Shown: positions 23,106 to 31,976 of the stretch, in pieces | Numbering within the stretch: the first letter of the stretch is position 1 | Layout of the letters: the number at the start of each line of letters is the position of its first letter | Assembly: GCA_947442255.1 (NCBI GenBank) | Contig: CANEVO010000006.1 | Location: forward strand, 1-64,000 | DNA: 64,000 bases | From: Opitutia bacterium | GTDB taxonomy: Bacteria; Verrucomicrobiota; Verrucomicrobiae; Opitutales; Opitutaceae | Reading direction: 5' to 3' | The notes under the pieces: model-generated | What the model was told of the DNA's origin: nothing | Database searches by the model: none | The model's input: only the letters and a program-made list of their open reading frames with translations | Position numbers and translations under genes: made by a program

Positions 23106-25223
23106 TCAGGCCCCGATCGTCACGACCCACTTGAAAACCAGCAGGACGACGCCGACGAGTCCGCAACAACAGACGAAGCCCCAGGCGTCCTGCCGGTTCC
23201 ACCGGGTGAATTCCCAGTTGGACTGCGGCCACAGCTTCAGGTGATCGTAGCGCGTCGGGTTGGCGTAGCTGGCCTCCACGGCGAGTGCATCCTCCTCGAG
23301 CGTGCCGGCCACCGGCGTTTTCATCCGCACGTAGAACCGCGCGACCCGCACCGGCTCGGTCGGGCGCGTGAGCAGGCTCATCGCGACGAGGACGATCACC
23401 GGCAGCAGGAAATCCACGAGATAGCGGGTCGTCAGGAGATGGGCCGAGGTGAAGCCCGCCACATCGAAGCCCAGCACCGACAGCAGAAACACCTCGGGCC
23501 GGAACAACCCCTTGCCGGTTTTCGGGGAATTCAGGTCCTTCGGGTCGACGCGCACTACGCCCTCTTCGAAAAACACTGCCACCGGCTCGATGCGGCGCGT
23601 CTTCGTGATCGTCCGGCCCTCGGCCGGGGCCAGCCCCGCGGCGACATCCGCCGCACTCGCCGCCACCCGGGTCTGCACCACGCGCTCGCGCGTCAGCTGC
23701 GTGAGCTTTTCCGATCGGGCCAGCGACGGAATCGCCGGCACCACGGCGGGCACCACCGCGATGAGCAGGAGCGTCGCCAGCACCTGCACGACAACCGCGC
23801 GCTGGGTCACGCGCCGCCAGACAAAGAGCGTCGTGATCGGCACGCCCCACACCAGCAGGAGCACGATCGCGAACTTCAGGATCGCCACGATGCTGTTCAG
23901 GAACAGTCCGACGAGCACGCCCGCCGCCAGCAGCAGCGGCACCGCGAGCCGCGCCACGACCATGTAGTGCCGTTCGGAGCGTCCGCGAATCAGCGGCTCG
24001 TAAAGATTCTTCACCACGAGGCCCGATAGCACGACCGACTGCGCGCCGAGCAGCGCGATTTTTCCCCCGAGGATGCCCGTGATCATGAGCCCGATGAGCC
24101 CCACCGGCAGCAGCTCGCGCGTCATGAGGCCCCACGCCTGGTCGGGGTCGGACAGGTTCGGCCCGAACAGCGCGATGGCGATCAGCCCACAGAAGGCCCA
24201 CGCGATCGTGACGAAGCGCTTGCTGAAGCCGCCCGTCACGGAGCCGAGCCGGGCCGCGTATTCGTTTTTCGCCGAGCCGGAGATCGCCATGTTGGCCTGC
24301 GTCCCGCCGATGCCGATCAGCTGCACGAGCAGCAGCGCGCCGATGGAATACCACGTGTACTCGCTCGCCGCGTCGCCGCCGAAAAGATTGAAGGCCACCT
24401 CCGGCACTTTCTGGTGCAGCGCGCTGAAGCCGCCGATCCGCGCCAGGCCGAACGGGATCAGGATCACCGAGATGAGCACGACGAGGATCGCCTGGATTGC
24501 GTCGACCACCGCCGATGCCTTGAGCCCGCCGAGCATGATGAAAACGGCCACGAGGCTCGTCGACACGAGGTAGAACGCGACCGGCTGCAGATACGACACG
24601 TAGGGCTGCAGCGCGCCGCGCTTGTGGTAATCGTTGAGCACGTCGTAACGCACCGCGGCGGGGCCCGTGAGCGGAGCCGCCTGCGCCTGTTGCCGCAGCG
24701 CCGTGAACTCGTGGTAGTCGGCCACCGACTGATTTTCCGCGACGGAATAGATCGCCGGATCCTTCACCATGAGCGGCTGCAGGGTTTTGAGCGCGACGAC
24801 GTTGCCGCCGGCAATCACGCCGACAATCGCAACCATCAGCATCGTGATGGCGTAGAGCGTCGCGAGGAACCGGCTGCCGAACCGCTCCTGGAAAAGATCC
24901 GCCATCGTCGTGAGCCGCACCCGCCGGAACCACACGCTCATGAACCAATAGTACGGCGTCAAAAACAACGTGATCAGGGCCAGCCACGCTCCGCCCGCCC
25001 CCTGCCGATAGACCGAACTCGCCGTGGTCGCGGCCTGGCCCGGATCGGTCATGTTGCCGAAGCTGAGGAAGAACTGCAGCCACTTGCCGAGCGAGCGCCC
25101 CCCGAGGAAGAAGTCCTTCTCGCCCTTCACCCCATGCGAAAAGATTTTCCCGATCGCGAGGACGGCGAAGATGTAGACGACGAGGATCAGGACATCGATC
25201 CAATGGAGGCCAAATAACTTCAT
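23106..25223 (-). CDS. large sodium:solute symporter (SSS/SLC5 family)
   Basis: A 705-residue inner-membrane transporter that imports a solute with Na+. It starts with TM1 (WIDVLILVVYIFAVLAIG) and the family segments GEKDFFLGGRSLGKW and SFGNMTDPGQAATTASSVYR, which resemble the sodium and substrate region of TM1-TM2. About 14 membrane segments can be counted, with a long hydrophilic insertion (about 520-600) and a C-terminal TM ending LLVFKWVVTIGA. It is longer than most SSS proteins (about 500-550), as in verrucomicrobial paralogues. The ATG at 25223 is chosen because it begins at the first TM; an upstream frame extension is non-membrane and unlikely. It is divergent from the glycosidase gene, with a shared 203-base control region, so the pair may be co-regulated. 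Confidence 0.9.
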   Translation of the reverse strand: MKLFGLHWIDVLILVVYIFAVLAIGKIFSHGVKGEKDFFLGGRSLGKWLQFFLSFGNMTDPGQAATTASSVYRQGAGGAWLALITLFLTPYYWFMSVWFRRVRLTTMADLFQERFGSRFLATLYAITMLMVAIVGVIAGGNVVALKTLQPLMVKDPAIYSVAENQSVADYHEFTALRQQAQAAPLTGPAAVRYDVLNDYHKRGALQPYVSYLQPVAFYLVSTSLVAVFIMLGGLKASAVVDAIQAILVVLISVILIPFGLARIGGFSALHQKVPEVAFNLFGGDAASEYTWYSIGALLLVQLIGIGGTQANMAISGSAKNEYAARLGSVTGGFSKRFVTIAWAFCGLIAIALFGPNLSDPDQAWGLMTRELLPVGLIGLMITGILGGKIALLGAQSVVLSGLVVKNLYEPLIRGRSERHYMVVARLAVPLLLAAGVLVGLFLNSIVAILKFAIVLLLVWGVPITTLFVWRRVTQRAVVVQVLATLLLIAVVPAVVPAIPSLARSEKLTQLTRERVVQTRVAASAADVAAGLAPAEGRTITKTRRIEPVAVFFEEGVVRVDPKDLNSPKTGKGLFRPEVFLLSVLGFDVAGFTSAHLLTTRYLVDFLLPVIVLVAMSLLTRPTEPVRVARFYVRMKTPVAGTLEEDALAVEASYANPTRYDHLKLWPQSNWEFTRWNRQDAWGFVCCCGLVGVVLLVFKWVVTIGA

Positions 25224-25267
25224 GGGGTAAGCGGGGAGTGGCGGGGTTGGCGGGAGGGATTCGACCG

Positions 25268-25289
25268 GCCCCGCGAAGTTTCGCGGGGC
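25268..25289. promoter_or_regulatory. 9-bp GC-rich hairpin in divergent gap
   Basis: GCCCCGCGA-AGTT-TCGCGGGGC forms a perfect nine-pair stem between the divergent symporter and glycosidase starts. No T tract follows on either side, so an operator or an mRNA 5' structure is likelier than a terminator. Confidence 0.4.
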
Positions 25290-25426
25290 GGAAAGGTCCG
25301 TCACCTCACCTTCCGCATAAAAACGATGGGGCTTTCGCACGGCCGGGCAATGCCGGTTCGACCCGCAATTTAATTTTCATTCGGTTTCATTTTGTCACTT
25401 CGCCGCAACCGCGAGGGAATCCCCGC

Positions 25427-28018
25427 ATGGCCCGCCCCGCCGCCCGTCCGTTCGCCGCGCTCGGATTGCTGTCGCTCGGTCTCGCGTTGCTGGCGGCGCC
25501 CACCCCGGGCTTCGGGTGGGAAGTCGATCACCGGTTTTCGCCCCCGACCTGGCACGCGCCACTCGGCCTGCCCGACGACTGGCACAAACCCATGGCCAAT
25601 GATCGCGGCGCGCTTCTCTACGATTTCGGCCCCGGCCCCTACGCGCAACCGCTCACCGTCGTCGAATTCGGCGTCGCCGGCTCGACGCTGACGCGGACCC
25701 GGCAATGGCAGGATTCGCCGCGCGTTCCCGTGCTGCGCACCGCGCTCACGGCCGGCGGCGCGCGCGTGGACGTCACCACGCTGGCCGTGGCACCGTCGGC
25801 GGTTGCGGAGTCGAACGGCCGTTTCGCCCGCTACGAACGCCTCGACGGCATCAGCGGCGCGCTGGGCTGGGCGCAACCTCCGAGCGCCTGCAGTCCGGAA
25901 TTCCGCAACGTGGCGTGGGGCATCAACCGCCCGATCCGCTACCGCGTGCGCGTTGAACCCGGGGCCACGAAACGCGTCGCGCTCGGATTTTGCGAGAGCT
26001 ACAAGCCACGCCTTAACGAACGCGTCGCCGCCATGCACATGGAGGGTGCCCCCGATCAAGTGGCCGACCTCGCCCTCACCGCTCCACGACACGCCCCGCA
26101 GGTTTTTCTCTTCGAGGCCGCCGATGCGAACCGCGACGGCTGGCTCGACATCCGCGTCGAGGGACCGCCCGGCAAGGATCCGAATGCGACGCTCGCCTCC
26201 ATCGCCATTTTCGCCGCCGGCACCGGCCTGACCCGCGAGAAGTTGATCGAGGGCGTCAACGCCCGGCCCGATCCCGCCGAGCTGCGCATCGCCTGTGGCA
26301 CGGAAATACTCCTTCAGCCGACGCGGGTCGACGCGATGCAGGCGGTCTTTCCCGCCGGCGTTGCTCCCCTGCTCACCGTGCGCACCGGCCGGGACTTGCG
26401 CGCCGACGCACGCGGCGGGCTTTCGCAGGACGACACGCCCTTCCTCGTCACCCAGCCGCGCGCGGCAAAGATCCAGCGCACCAAGGACGGCTGGACCCTG
26501 CATTTCCCGGCCGGCACCCCACAGGCGACAGCGCTCGTGTTTTCCGGCCAGACCACGGCGGCAGACGTCGCGGCGCAGGCCGGATTCGATTTCGCACGGG
26601 CCGCGGCGGACGTCGCCGCCCGCTGGGAGCAAGCCGGAGTTCCCTTTGGCCATGTCACCGTGGGCGACCCGGCGATCCAACGGATCGTCGAGAATTCGCT
26701 GCGCATTTTCTACCAGGCGCGCGAGCAGATCAACGGGCGGGGCCAGTTCAACTCAAGCTTCACCCTCTACCGCGGGCTCTGGACGAGTGACGTGATCTAC
26801 ATGGTTGAGCTGGCCGCAATGCTCGGCGACTTTGCGCGGGCCCGCGAAACGCTCGACACGCTGTTCTCGTTTCAAAACCACGACGGCTTGATCGACGAAC
26901 TCGAGCCACTCGTCATCTTCCGGGCCACGCCCGCGGTCTTTTGGGCGCTCGAACGCTATGCACGCTTGAGCGGCGACTGGGCCAGCGTCGAGCGGCACTG
27001 GCCCGCCATCCTGCGCGGCGTGCAGGCCCTCCGGAGCGCGCGCGACCGGACGCTGGCCAATCCCGACGCCGTCAACGCCGGGCTGCTGCCCGCCGGGTTC
27101 AACGACGGCGGCATCGCCGACATCGCGGCCGAATACTCGTCGATCTACTGGTCGCTCACGGGACTGCGCGCCACCGCCCGCGCCGCGGCCAAGCTCGGCC
27201 GCACGGAGGAAGCGCGCACGATCGACCGGCTCGCGACGGATTTTTTTGAGGCGTTTCAACGCAGCCACCAGCGCGACCTGCGCACCGACGCCCACAGCAA
27301 CCGCTACCTGCCCGTGCGCGTGGGCCGGACGGTGCGCGACGACCTGCCACAGGTCGCGCAGTGGGCCGTGCTGGAGCACCATCTTTTTGGCGAAGGGCTG
27401 CCGATGGACAGCGCGTTGCTCAAGGGCACGTACGCGATGCTCCAGGCCGTCGAGGCGCAGGGCCTGCCGCACAGCATCGGCTGGATGCGCGACGGCATCT
27501 GGGCGGGTTATGGTTCGCTGTACGCCCACATCCCGCTGCTGCTCGGCGAACACGCCAAGGCCGCCGATCTCCTCTATGCCGTCGCCAATCACGCCTCACC
27601 CCTCGGCAATTGGGTGGAAGAGCAGGCGCTGAATGGCGCGCCGCCCAAGCCCGCGGGTGACCAGCCGCATTGCTGGGCGGCGGCGTTGTTTGTGCGTCTC
27701 GCGCTGTCGATGCTCGCCTGCGAACGCGCCGGCACGGTGCATCTGTTACTCTCGACTCCGCCCGAGTGGCTGCGCCCCGGCATGACCAACCGCCTCGATG
27801 CCGTGCAGACCTCGAACGGTCCACTCACCCTCGCGCTCCGAGTGGCGGCCGACGGCCAGCGGGCCACGCTCCAGATCTCGCCGCCGCCAGGCGGCAACTT
27901 CCTCCTGCACACCCGCAGCCTGCAGGCCGCGGGATTTCATCTCGAAGGTCGCGCAACAACGCCCGACACGCTTCCGGTTCGCGCGGGCGAGGCGGCCACG
28001 CTGCACTTCACGCAATAA
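25427..28018 (+). CDS. exported (alpha/alpha)6-barrel glycoside hydrolase-like protein
   Basis: An 863-residue exported protein. The signal peptide spans about residues 1-30 (AALGLLSLGLALLAAPTPGFG). The N-terminal 400 residues are beta-rich and include a carbohydrate-binding-like region (PQVFLFEAADANRDGWLDIR). From about 430 there is a six-hairpin toroid: NSLRIFYQAREQING, LYRGLWTSDVIYMVELAAML, DGLIDELEPLVIFRATP, AGFNDGGIADIAAEYSS and the later LLLGEHAKAADLLYAVANH repeat. Acidic residues in these loops (for example Asp of LWTSD and Glu of IDELE) are candidate catalytic groups. The layout resembles GH63/GH78/GH95-type enzymes without fitting one clearly. The ATG at 25427 begins at the signal peptide. 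It is divergent from the symporter; release of a sugar outside followed by Na+-driven import is an obvious working model. Confidence 0.72.
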   Translation: MARPAARPFAALGLLSLGLALLAAPTPGFGWEVDHRFSPPTWHAPLGLPDDWHKPMANDRGALLYDFGPGPYAQPLTVVEFGVAGSTLTRTRQWQDSPRVPVLRTALTAGGARVDVTTLAVAPSAVAESNGRFARYERLDGISGALGWAQPPSACSPEFRNVAWGINRPIRYRVRVEPGATKRVALGFCESYKPRLNERVAAMHMEGAPDQVADLALTAPRHAPQVFLFEAADANRDGWLDIRVEGPPGKDPNATLASIAIFAAGTGLTREKLIEGVNARPDPAELRIACGTEILLQPTRVDAMQAVFPAGVAPLLTVRTGRDLRADARGGLSQDDTPFLVTQPRAAKIQRTKDGWTLHFPAGTPQATALVFSGQTTAADVAAQAGFDFARAAADVAARWEQAGVPFGHVTVGDPAIQRIVENSLRIFYQAREQINGRGQFNSSFTLYRGLWTSDVIYMVELAAMLGDFARARETLDTLFSFQNHDGLIDELEPLVIFRATPAVFWALERYARLSGDWASVERHWPAILRGVQALRSARDRTLANPDAVNAGLLPAGFNDGGIADIAAEYSSIYWSLTGLRATARAAAKLGRTEEARTIDRLATDFFEAFQRSHQRDLRTDAHSNRYLPVRVGRTVRDDLPQVAQWAVLEHHLFGEGLPMDSALLKGTYAMLQAVEAQGLPHSIGWMRDGIWAGYGSLYAHIPLLLGEHAKAADLLYAVANHASPLGNWVEEQALNGAPPKPAGDQPHCWAAALFVRLALSMLACERAGTVHLLLSTPPEWLRPGMTNRLDAVQTSNGPLTLALRVAADGQRATLQISPPPGGNFLLHTRSLQAAGFHLEGRATTPDTLPVRAGEAATLHFTQ

Positions 28019-28064
28019 GCCGCTGTTCCCAAACCGCTCGCGGCACCGCGGCCGGCTTCAATTC

Positions 28065-29054
28065 ATGACGATTCCCGCCGCAATGAAGCGCCTCCAGATC
28101 GAGGCACCCGGCCGCGCCGTGTGGCAGGATGCTCCCGTGCCCGCTCCCGGTCCCGGCGAAGTACTCATCCGCGTGAGCGGCATCGCCACGTGCCCGCACT
28201 GGGACCTGCACATTTACGGCGGCCAGCCGATGTTTCCCGGCACGAGGCTCGCCTACCCGTATCTGCCCGGGCAACCCGGTCACGAAGCAACGGGCGAGGT
28301 GGTGGCGCTCGGTCCCGACGCGACCCGACTGCGCGTGGGCGCGCGCGTCGCCGTGTGGCGCGATCGCGGCCAACCGCGGCCGGGATTTTACGCGCAGTTC
28401 AATGCGTTTCCGGAGGACGACCTGCTCGAGGTTCCGGCGACGCTCACGACTGCAGAGATCGCCTCGCTGGAGCTCGCGATGTGCGTGGCGGTTTCGTTTC
28501 AACAGCTCGCCGCGCTCGGCGGGATCGCGGGCCGGCGGATCGGCCTGGGCGGGTTGGGCCCGGCGGGGCTCGTGGCCGTGCAACTCGCGCGGGCGCATGG
28601 CGCCGCCGAAGTCGTCGGCCTCGATCCCGTGAAGAGTCGGCGCGACCTCGCCATGACGCTGGGGGCTCATCGCACACTCGCGCCCGACCCGGCGGCGTGG
28701 CCGGCCTCGCGCGACACCGCCACCGCCCTCGACGACGCCATCGACCTGACCGGCATCCCGGCCTCGATCGAATTCTTGATGGATCGCACGCGACGCAGTG
28801 TGGCGCTGTTCGGCGTGCTGCGCGAGGAGGTGCGCTTTGGATCGCGGCATCTCTTCGGCCCGGGCCTGCAGCTCATGGGTTATGGCGAGCACAACCGTGC
28901 CGCCGCCGAGACCGCGTTGCGCTTCATCGTCGAGGGCAGGCTGCGGCTCGCGCCGTTGATCACCGCCACCCTGCCCTTCACGCACTACGCTAACGCGATC
29001 GAACTCCTTCAGCGCAAGGAGGCCATCAAGGTGCTGTTCGATCCGTGGGGGTGA
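28065..29054 (+). CDS. MDR (zinc-type) alcohol/polyol dehydrogenase
   Basis: A 329-residue medium-chain dehydrogenase. The N-terminal GroES-like domain has APGPGEVLIRVSGIATCPHWD, in which Cys is the first catalytic zinc ligand, and GQPGHEATGEVVALG with the second (GHE). The structural-zinc four-Cys loop is missing: there are no CxxCxxC motifs between the GHE region and the Rossmann domain. The NAD-binding site is GLGGLGPAGLVAVQLARAHGA, followed by VVGLDPVKSRRDLA, where Asp after the second strand indicates NAD(H) preference. The end LLQRKEAIKVLFDPWG is the usual MDR close. ATG at 28065 is used; a second one at 28083 would drop six residues. It follows the glycosidase by 46 bases on the same strand and may act on the liberated sugar or its alcohol. 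Confidence 0.87.
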   Translation: MTIPAAMKRLQIEAPGRAVWQDAPVPAPGPGEVLIRVSGIATCPHWDLHIYGGQPMFPGTRLAYPYLPGQPGHEATGEVVALGPDATRLRVGARVAVWRDRGQPRPGFYAQFNAFPEDDLLEVPATLTTAEIASLELAMCVAVSFQQLAALGGIAGRRIGLGGLGPAGLVAVQLARAHGAAEVVGLDPVKSRRDLAMTLGAHRTLAPDPAAWPASRDTATALDDAIDLTGIPASIEFLMDRTRRSVALFGVLREEVRFGSRHLFGPGLQLMGYGEHNRAAAETALRFIVEGRLRLAPLITATLPFTHYANAIELLQRKEAIKVLFDPWG

Positions 29055-29538
29055 CACCGGTCGGGCGGTGAGAGCCGACGGGATCCCCCGCACCAAAATC
29101 CGGCCCGCGTCGAAACCGGGCCAATCTCGCCCTGATTTTCCTCTCCGCCCCCTGGCACTCGCCTGTTTCCCCAACCACGATTCTTCAAGCCACTGTTGTC
29201 AACTATTGGTTGACTGCGTGATTGCGGCCCAGGTGGTGTGGATAATGGCGGGAAAGCGTCGTTGACGAGGGCAATGGGGCTTGGCCGACCTGACCACGAG
29301 TTACGCGGCGATTCGCCTTGGGGCCAACGGTCACGTCAGGCGGTATCGGCCATGGCCTGGAACGCCCAAGTCGCTCGCGCATCCTGAGCCTCGGCCAACA
29401 GCCGCAGCGGAAAATTCCCGTTTCCAATACGTTGGTTATTGGCATGGGATAACCCTGCCGGGTCCGGTGGGAGCAGGAGTCGAGGGCCATGACGAATAGA
29501 AGACGCCCAAATTCGGTGACGGGTGAAGCGCGACAGGC
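29055..29538. other. intergenic region, mixed composition
   Basis: Nearly 480 bases with no gene I can support. Composition drifts to lower GC than the flanking catabolic genes. The palindrome at 29198-29214 and a weaker inverted pair around 29430-29455 (GGTTAT...ATAACC) are the only structures seen. Confidence 0.5.
29198..29214. promoter_or_regulatory. palindrome GTCAAC-TATTG-GTTGAC
   Basis: A six-base inverted repeat around TATTG, matching the architecture and centre of the element at 12430-12446. A shared operator is possible. No gene starts immediately downstream, so its target is unclear. Confidence 0.3.
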
Positions 29539-30033
29539 ATGCGGTTGAGGATGGAAGAACGAGCGGCAGAACTCCTCTCGACGCCGGAACACAGGTTGTT
29601 CGCTCACGGGGGTTGCCACGTGTTCGCGATCACCCTCTCAGCAATCTCAGGATTGCCACTCCTTTGGGTGACTGAAAACGGCAGCAACCACGATCACATC
29701 GGATGCGCCCCCTACGAGGAAAAGTTCTTGGACGTTTTCGGCACCTTTTCCCGTTCAGATTATATCCGCGCCAAAATACTTGAGAATCGACTGATCGAAT
29801 TCCGGTCCCCAACAGTTGCTGAAACCGAACGGAGATTTGTGATGGTCCGTGGGCCGGGCTACTATGCACATCCCAATTTCGTCCGTGCGGCGCGATTGAG
29901 AGCGGAACGCTGGATCGCAGACCACCGCGATTACTTCGATGGGAAGAGACCGATTCCGATCCCTGGACTGGCCCGGGTCGAACGCGCGAGTGACCTAGAA
30001 TGCGACGCGCTGTTCGACAAGCGGGGAGCCTAA
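29539..30033 (+). CDS. hypothetical protein with conserved-looking Cys and His residues
   Basis: A 164-residue soluble protein. The N-terminal half reads FAHGGCHVFAITLSAISGLP, then LLWVTENGSNHDHIGCAPYE, then KFLDVFGTFSRSDY. A Cys at a helix start, a later His in a strand and an Asp in a DxFG turn is the order of catalytic residues in papain/transglutaminase-like folds, so a small cysteine-hydrolase-like fold is possible but unproven. The C-terminal part is charged and helical. Composition is lower in GC than the neighbours. Two in-frame ATGs (29539 and 29551) are close; the first is used. It is an isolated plus-strand gene between a dehydrogenase and a divergent broken region, suggesting horizontal acquisition. 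Confidence 0.55.
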   Translation: MRLRMEERAAELLSTPEHRLFAHGGCHVFAITLSAISGLPLLWVTENGSNHDHIGCAPYEEKFLDVFGTFSRSDYIRAKILENRLIEFRSPTVAETERRFVMVRGPGYYAHPNFVRAARLRAERWIADHRDYFDGKRPIPIPGLARVERASDLECDALFDKRGA

Positions 30034-30109
30034 GTCACTCGTCCCGACGGCTAACAAACCACCCCGCACATTGCGTCGCTGGTGAAAGCTGTCTTGGAAT
30101 TTGAACGCG

Positions 30110-30205
30110 ATGAATGAGAAGCACGACTCTGCACTGGTGCCGAGGCCACCCACTGCGATCGAAAAGACGGAGCCGGGCGCAAAGCGCATTCTCGCAGTTA
30201 TCTGA
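30110..30205 (+). pseudogene. short truncated ORF (31 codons), probable gene remnant
   Basis: ATG at 30110 begins MNEKHDSALVPRPPTAIEK, and the frame stops at TGA (30203-30205) after 31 residues ending RILAVI. The sequence looks like the N-terminus of a larger protein that has been cut off rather than a complete small protein. It lies 76 bases after the hypothetical gene in the same lower-GC patch. Confidence 0.35.
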
Positions 30206-30516
30206 GGAGTTCTGCGTCCAATTGGCCGGTTACTAATGCCACCGATGTAGCGAAACCGACGCGGCGGGCAGCAAACCGGGGCAGGGGGCTTAACCCGAAT
30301 CGATTCCCGATTTTGAAACAGCGAAACAGGAAACATGATTTGGCCGCCGCTTGGGTCGCATGAGATATCCAAAGCGGACCACTTTTGGTTCAGCCGACCG
30401 TCATCGCCACTTGGTTTATTTTCACGGCGGTGGTTACCATCTCCACAGTTGCTTTTTTGGCCCGCAGTGGCGGTTTCCCCTCTTTCGGTTGTCCAGATTG
30501 CCCAAGAGACGGACCG
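30206..30516. other. intergenic region, no supported gene
   Basis: About 310 bases up to the stop of the M28 peptidase. A TTG-initiated plus-strand frame at 30385 encodes a hydrophobic stretch (VIATWFIFTAVVTISTVAF) followed by a Cys-containing segment, but it then runs into the antisense of the peptidase gene. It could be the 5' remnant of a small membrane protein. Confidence 0.4.
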
Positions 30517-31974
30517 TCACGGCCCGAAAGGCCACAGGCCCATCGCGCGCATCCGTTTTTCCAGGCCGAAGCGCGTGTAGAGCTGCTGCGTCTCGCCGGC
30601 AGGCCGGCGCCAGGCCTCGAGCGTCGGGTCCTGCGCCAGTGTGCGCACGAGATCGGTGACGATCGCCGTCGAGTCCTCGAGCAGCTTCGGCGCCACCTTG
30701 TCGATCGTGTCGGCGAAATCGTGATAATAGCGCACGGAATCGCGGGGAATCGGCGCGTTGAAGGTGAGCGTCCGCACGCCCGCGAGCTGGTAGGGCGTGT
30801 GGTCGCTCGCCACCCAGTTGATGTTTTCCACGCCCTTCGGCAGCGGCGGGCCGGACCGCACGGCGTGCCAGCGGCCGAGCGCGGGCAGCAGCGAGTCATC
30901 CCCCAGCGCGTTCACGCCGACCGGCACCCCGACCATGTCGAGATTGAGCATCGCCACGACAGGCGCCGCGCCGAGCTGCGCGGCTTGATGACGCGAGCCC
31001 CAAAGGCCCTGCTCCTCGCCATTGAACCAGACGAGTTCGACCGGGTGGTGAAGCATCGCACTGCGCAAAGCCACCGCCAGGGCGTAGAGCTGCGCGATGC
31101 CGAGACCGTTGTCCATCGCGCCCTGCCCGAGATCCCAGCTGTCGAAATGCGCGCCGACAATCAGGCGGGACGCCTCCCGGCCCGGAAAACGCACCACGAG
31201 GTTGGCCGTCTCGACCGGCCGGCAGCGCGAGCGCGTTTCCATCCTCACCCGCACCGGGGTGCCGCGCGCCAGCAGGCGTTGCAGCCAGAGCCCTTCCTCC
31301 TGCGTGATCGAATAGATGGGCAGCGGCAGGGGCTCGCCGGAAAAGCTGCCGGTGCGCGCGAGCAACTGGCCTCCGCCCTCGCGGTCCACAAACAGCACGC
31401 CCCGCAATCCGCGCGCGACCGCTGCCGCCACGATATCGCGCGCCTGCAACGGCGTGCCGTGCGCGAGCACCCCGACGCGGCCGGCGACGTCACCGGCAGG
31501 ATAGTCGGCCGGCCGGCCATTGCCGATATCGACCACCGCGGCCTCGAACGCCGGATGCGGTTGCGTGTAGCTGAGCGAGGCGACCCGCAACCGGCGGGCC
31601 ACGGGCGCTAGTAATTCGACGCGATCGTCGCCCCGCTCCCAGCCGGGCATGGTGAACGGCACCTTTTCGGGCTGCAGCCCGAGCGCGCGCAATTCCGCCG
31701 CCAGCCGGTCCATCGCCGCGACATTCGCCGCGCTGCCCGTGAGCCGTGCCCCAAAATCGTCGCACAGGCGTTCGAGCAACGCGTGCGGCGACGGCGGCGG
31801 AAGCGATGCCGGCGTCTGCGCCCGAATACCACCGGCGAGCGCCATCATCAGCAAAAAGGTAGGGGCGGTTATCCTTAACCGCCCCGAGTTGCCGCACGCG
31901 CGTGCAAACCCAGGGCGGTTGGGGGCAACCGCCCCTACCCTCGGAGTTTTGGTAACCTTGCCCTGCACCCTCAT
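30517..31974 (-). CDS. M28-family zinc peptidase, exported
   Basis: A 485-residue aminopeptidase/carboxypeptidase Q-like enzyme. Residues about 34-52 (RITAPTFLLMMALAGGIRAQ) look like a signal sequence. A PA-type insertion domain follows (about 140-250). The di-zinc site is visible: HFDSWD (His, Asp), GAMDNGLG (bridging Asp), WFNGEEQGLWGS (catalytic Glu and ligand Glu), LNLDMVG (Asp) and YYHDFADT (His). The stop is the TGA at 30517. The start is uncertain: the ATG at 31974 lies two bases after the upstream gene's stop, but the first 33 residues are encoded by an interspersed GGGGCGGTT repeat, and an internal ATG pair near 31848 would cut into the signal. It forms an operon with the large secreted protein and the Asp-box protein. 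Confidence 0.85.
   Translation of the reverse strand: MRVQGKVTKTPRVGAVAPNRPGFARACGNSGRLRITAPTFLLMMALAGGIRAQTPASLPPPSPHALLERLCDDFGARLTGSAANVAAMDRLAAELRALGLQPEKVPFTMPGWERGDDRVELLAPVARRLRVASLSYTQPHPAFEAAVVDIGNGRPADYPAGDVAGRVGVLAHGTPLQARDIVAAAVARGLRGVLFVDREGGGQLLARTGSFSGEPLPLPIYSITQEEGLWLQRLLARGTPVRVRMETRSRCRPVETANLVVRFPGREASRLIVGAHFDSWDLGQGAMDNGLGIAQLYALAVALRSAMLHHPVELVWFNGEEQGLWGSRHQAAQLGAAPVVAMLNLDMVGVPVGVNALGDDSLLPALGRWHAVRSGPPLPKGVENINWVASDHTPYQLAGVRTLTFNAPIPRDSVRYYHDFADTIDKVAPKLLEDSTAIVTDLVRTLAQDPTLEAWRRPAGETQQLYTRFGLEKRMRAMGLWPFGP
31860..31937. repeat. interspersed GGGGCGGTT/AACCGCCCC repeat inside coding N-terminus
   Basis: Two adjacent hairpins, GGGGCGGTT-ATCCTT-AACCGCCCC (31862-31885) and GGGCGGTTG-GGGG-CAACCGCCC (31913-31934), also pair with each other as TAGGGGCGGTT...AACCGCCCCTA. 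This is the form of a dispersed genomic repeat. It lies within the first codons of the M28 peptidase frame. Confidence 0.75.
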
Positions 31975-31976
31975 CG

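Noticed and set aside
30385..30516. A TTG-initiated hydrophobic plus-strand frame near the M28 gene end
   Set aside because: The hydrophobic part is plausible for a small membrane protein, but the frame then continues only as antisense to the peptidase, so no intact gene can be claimed.
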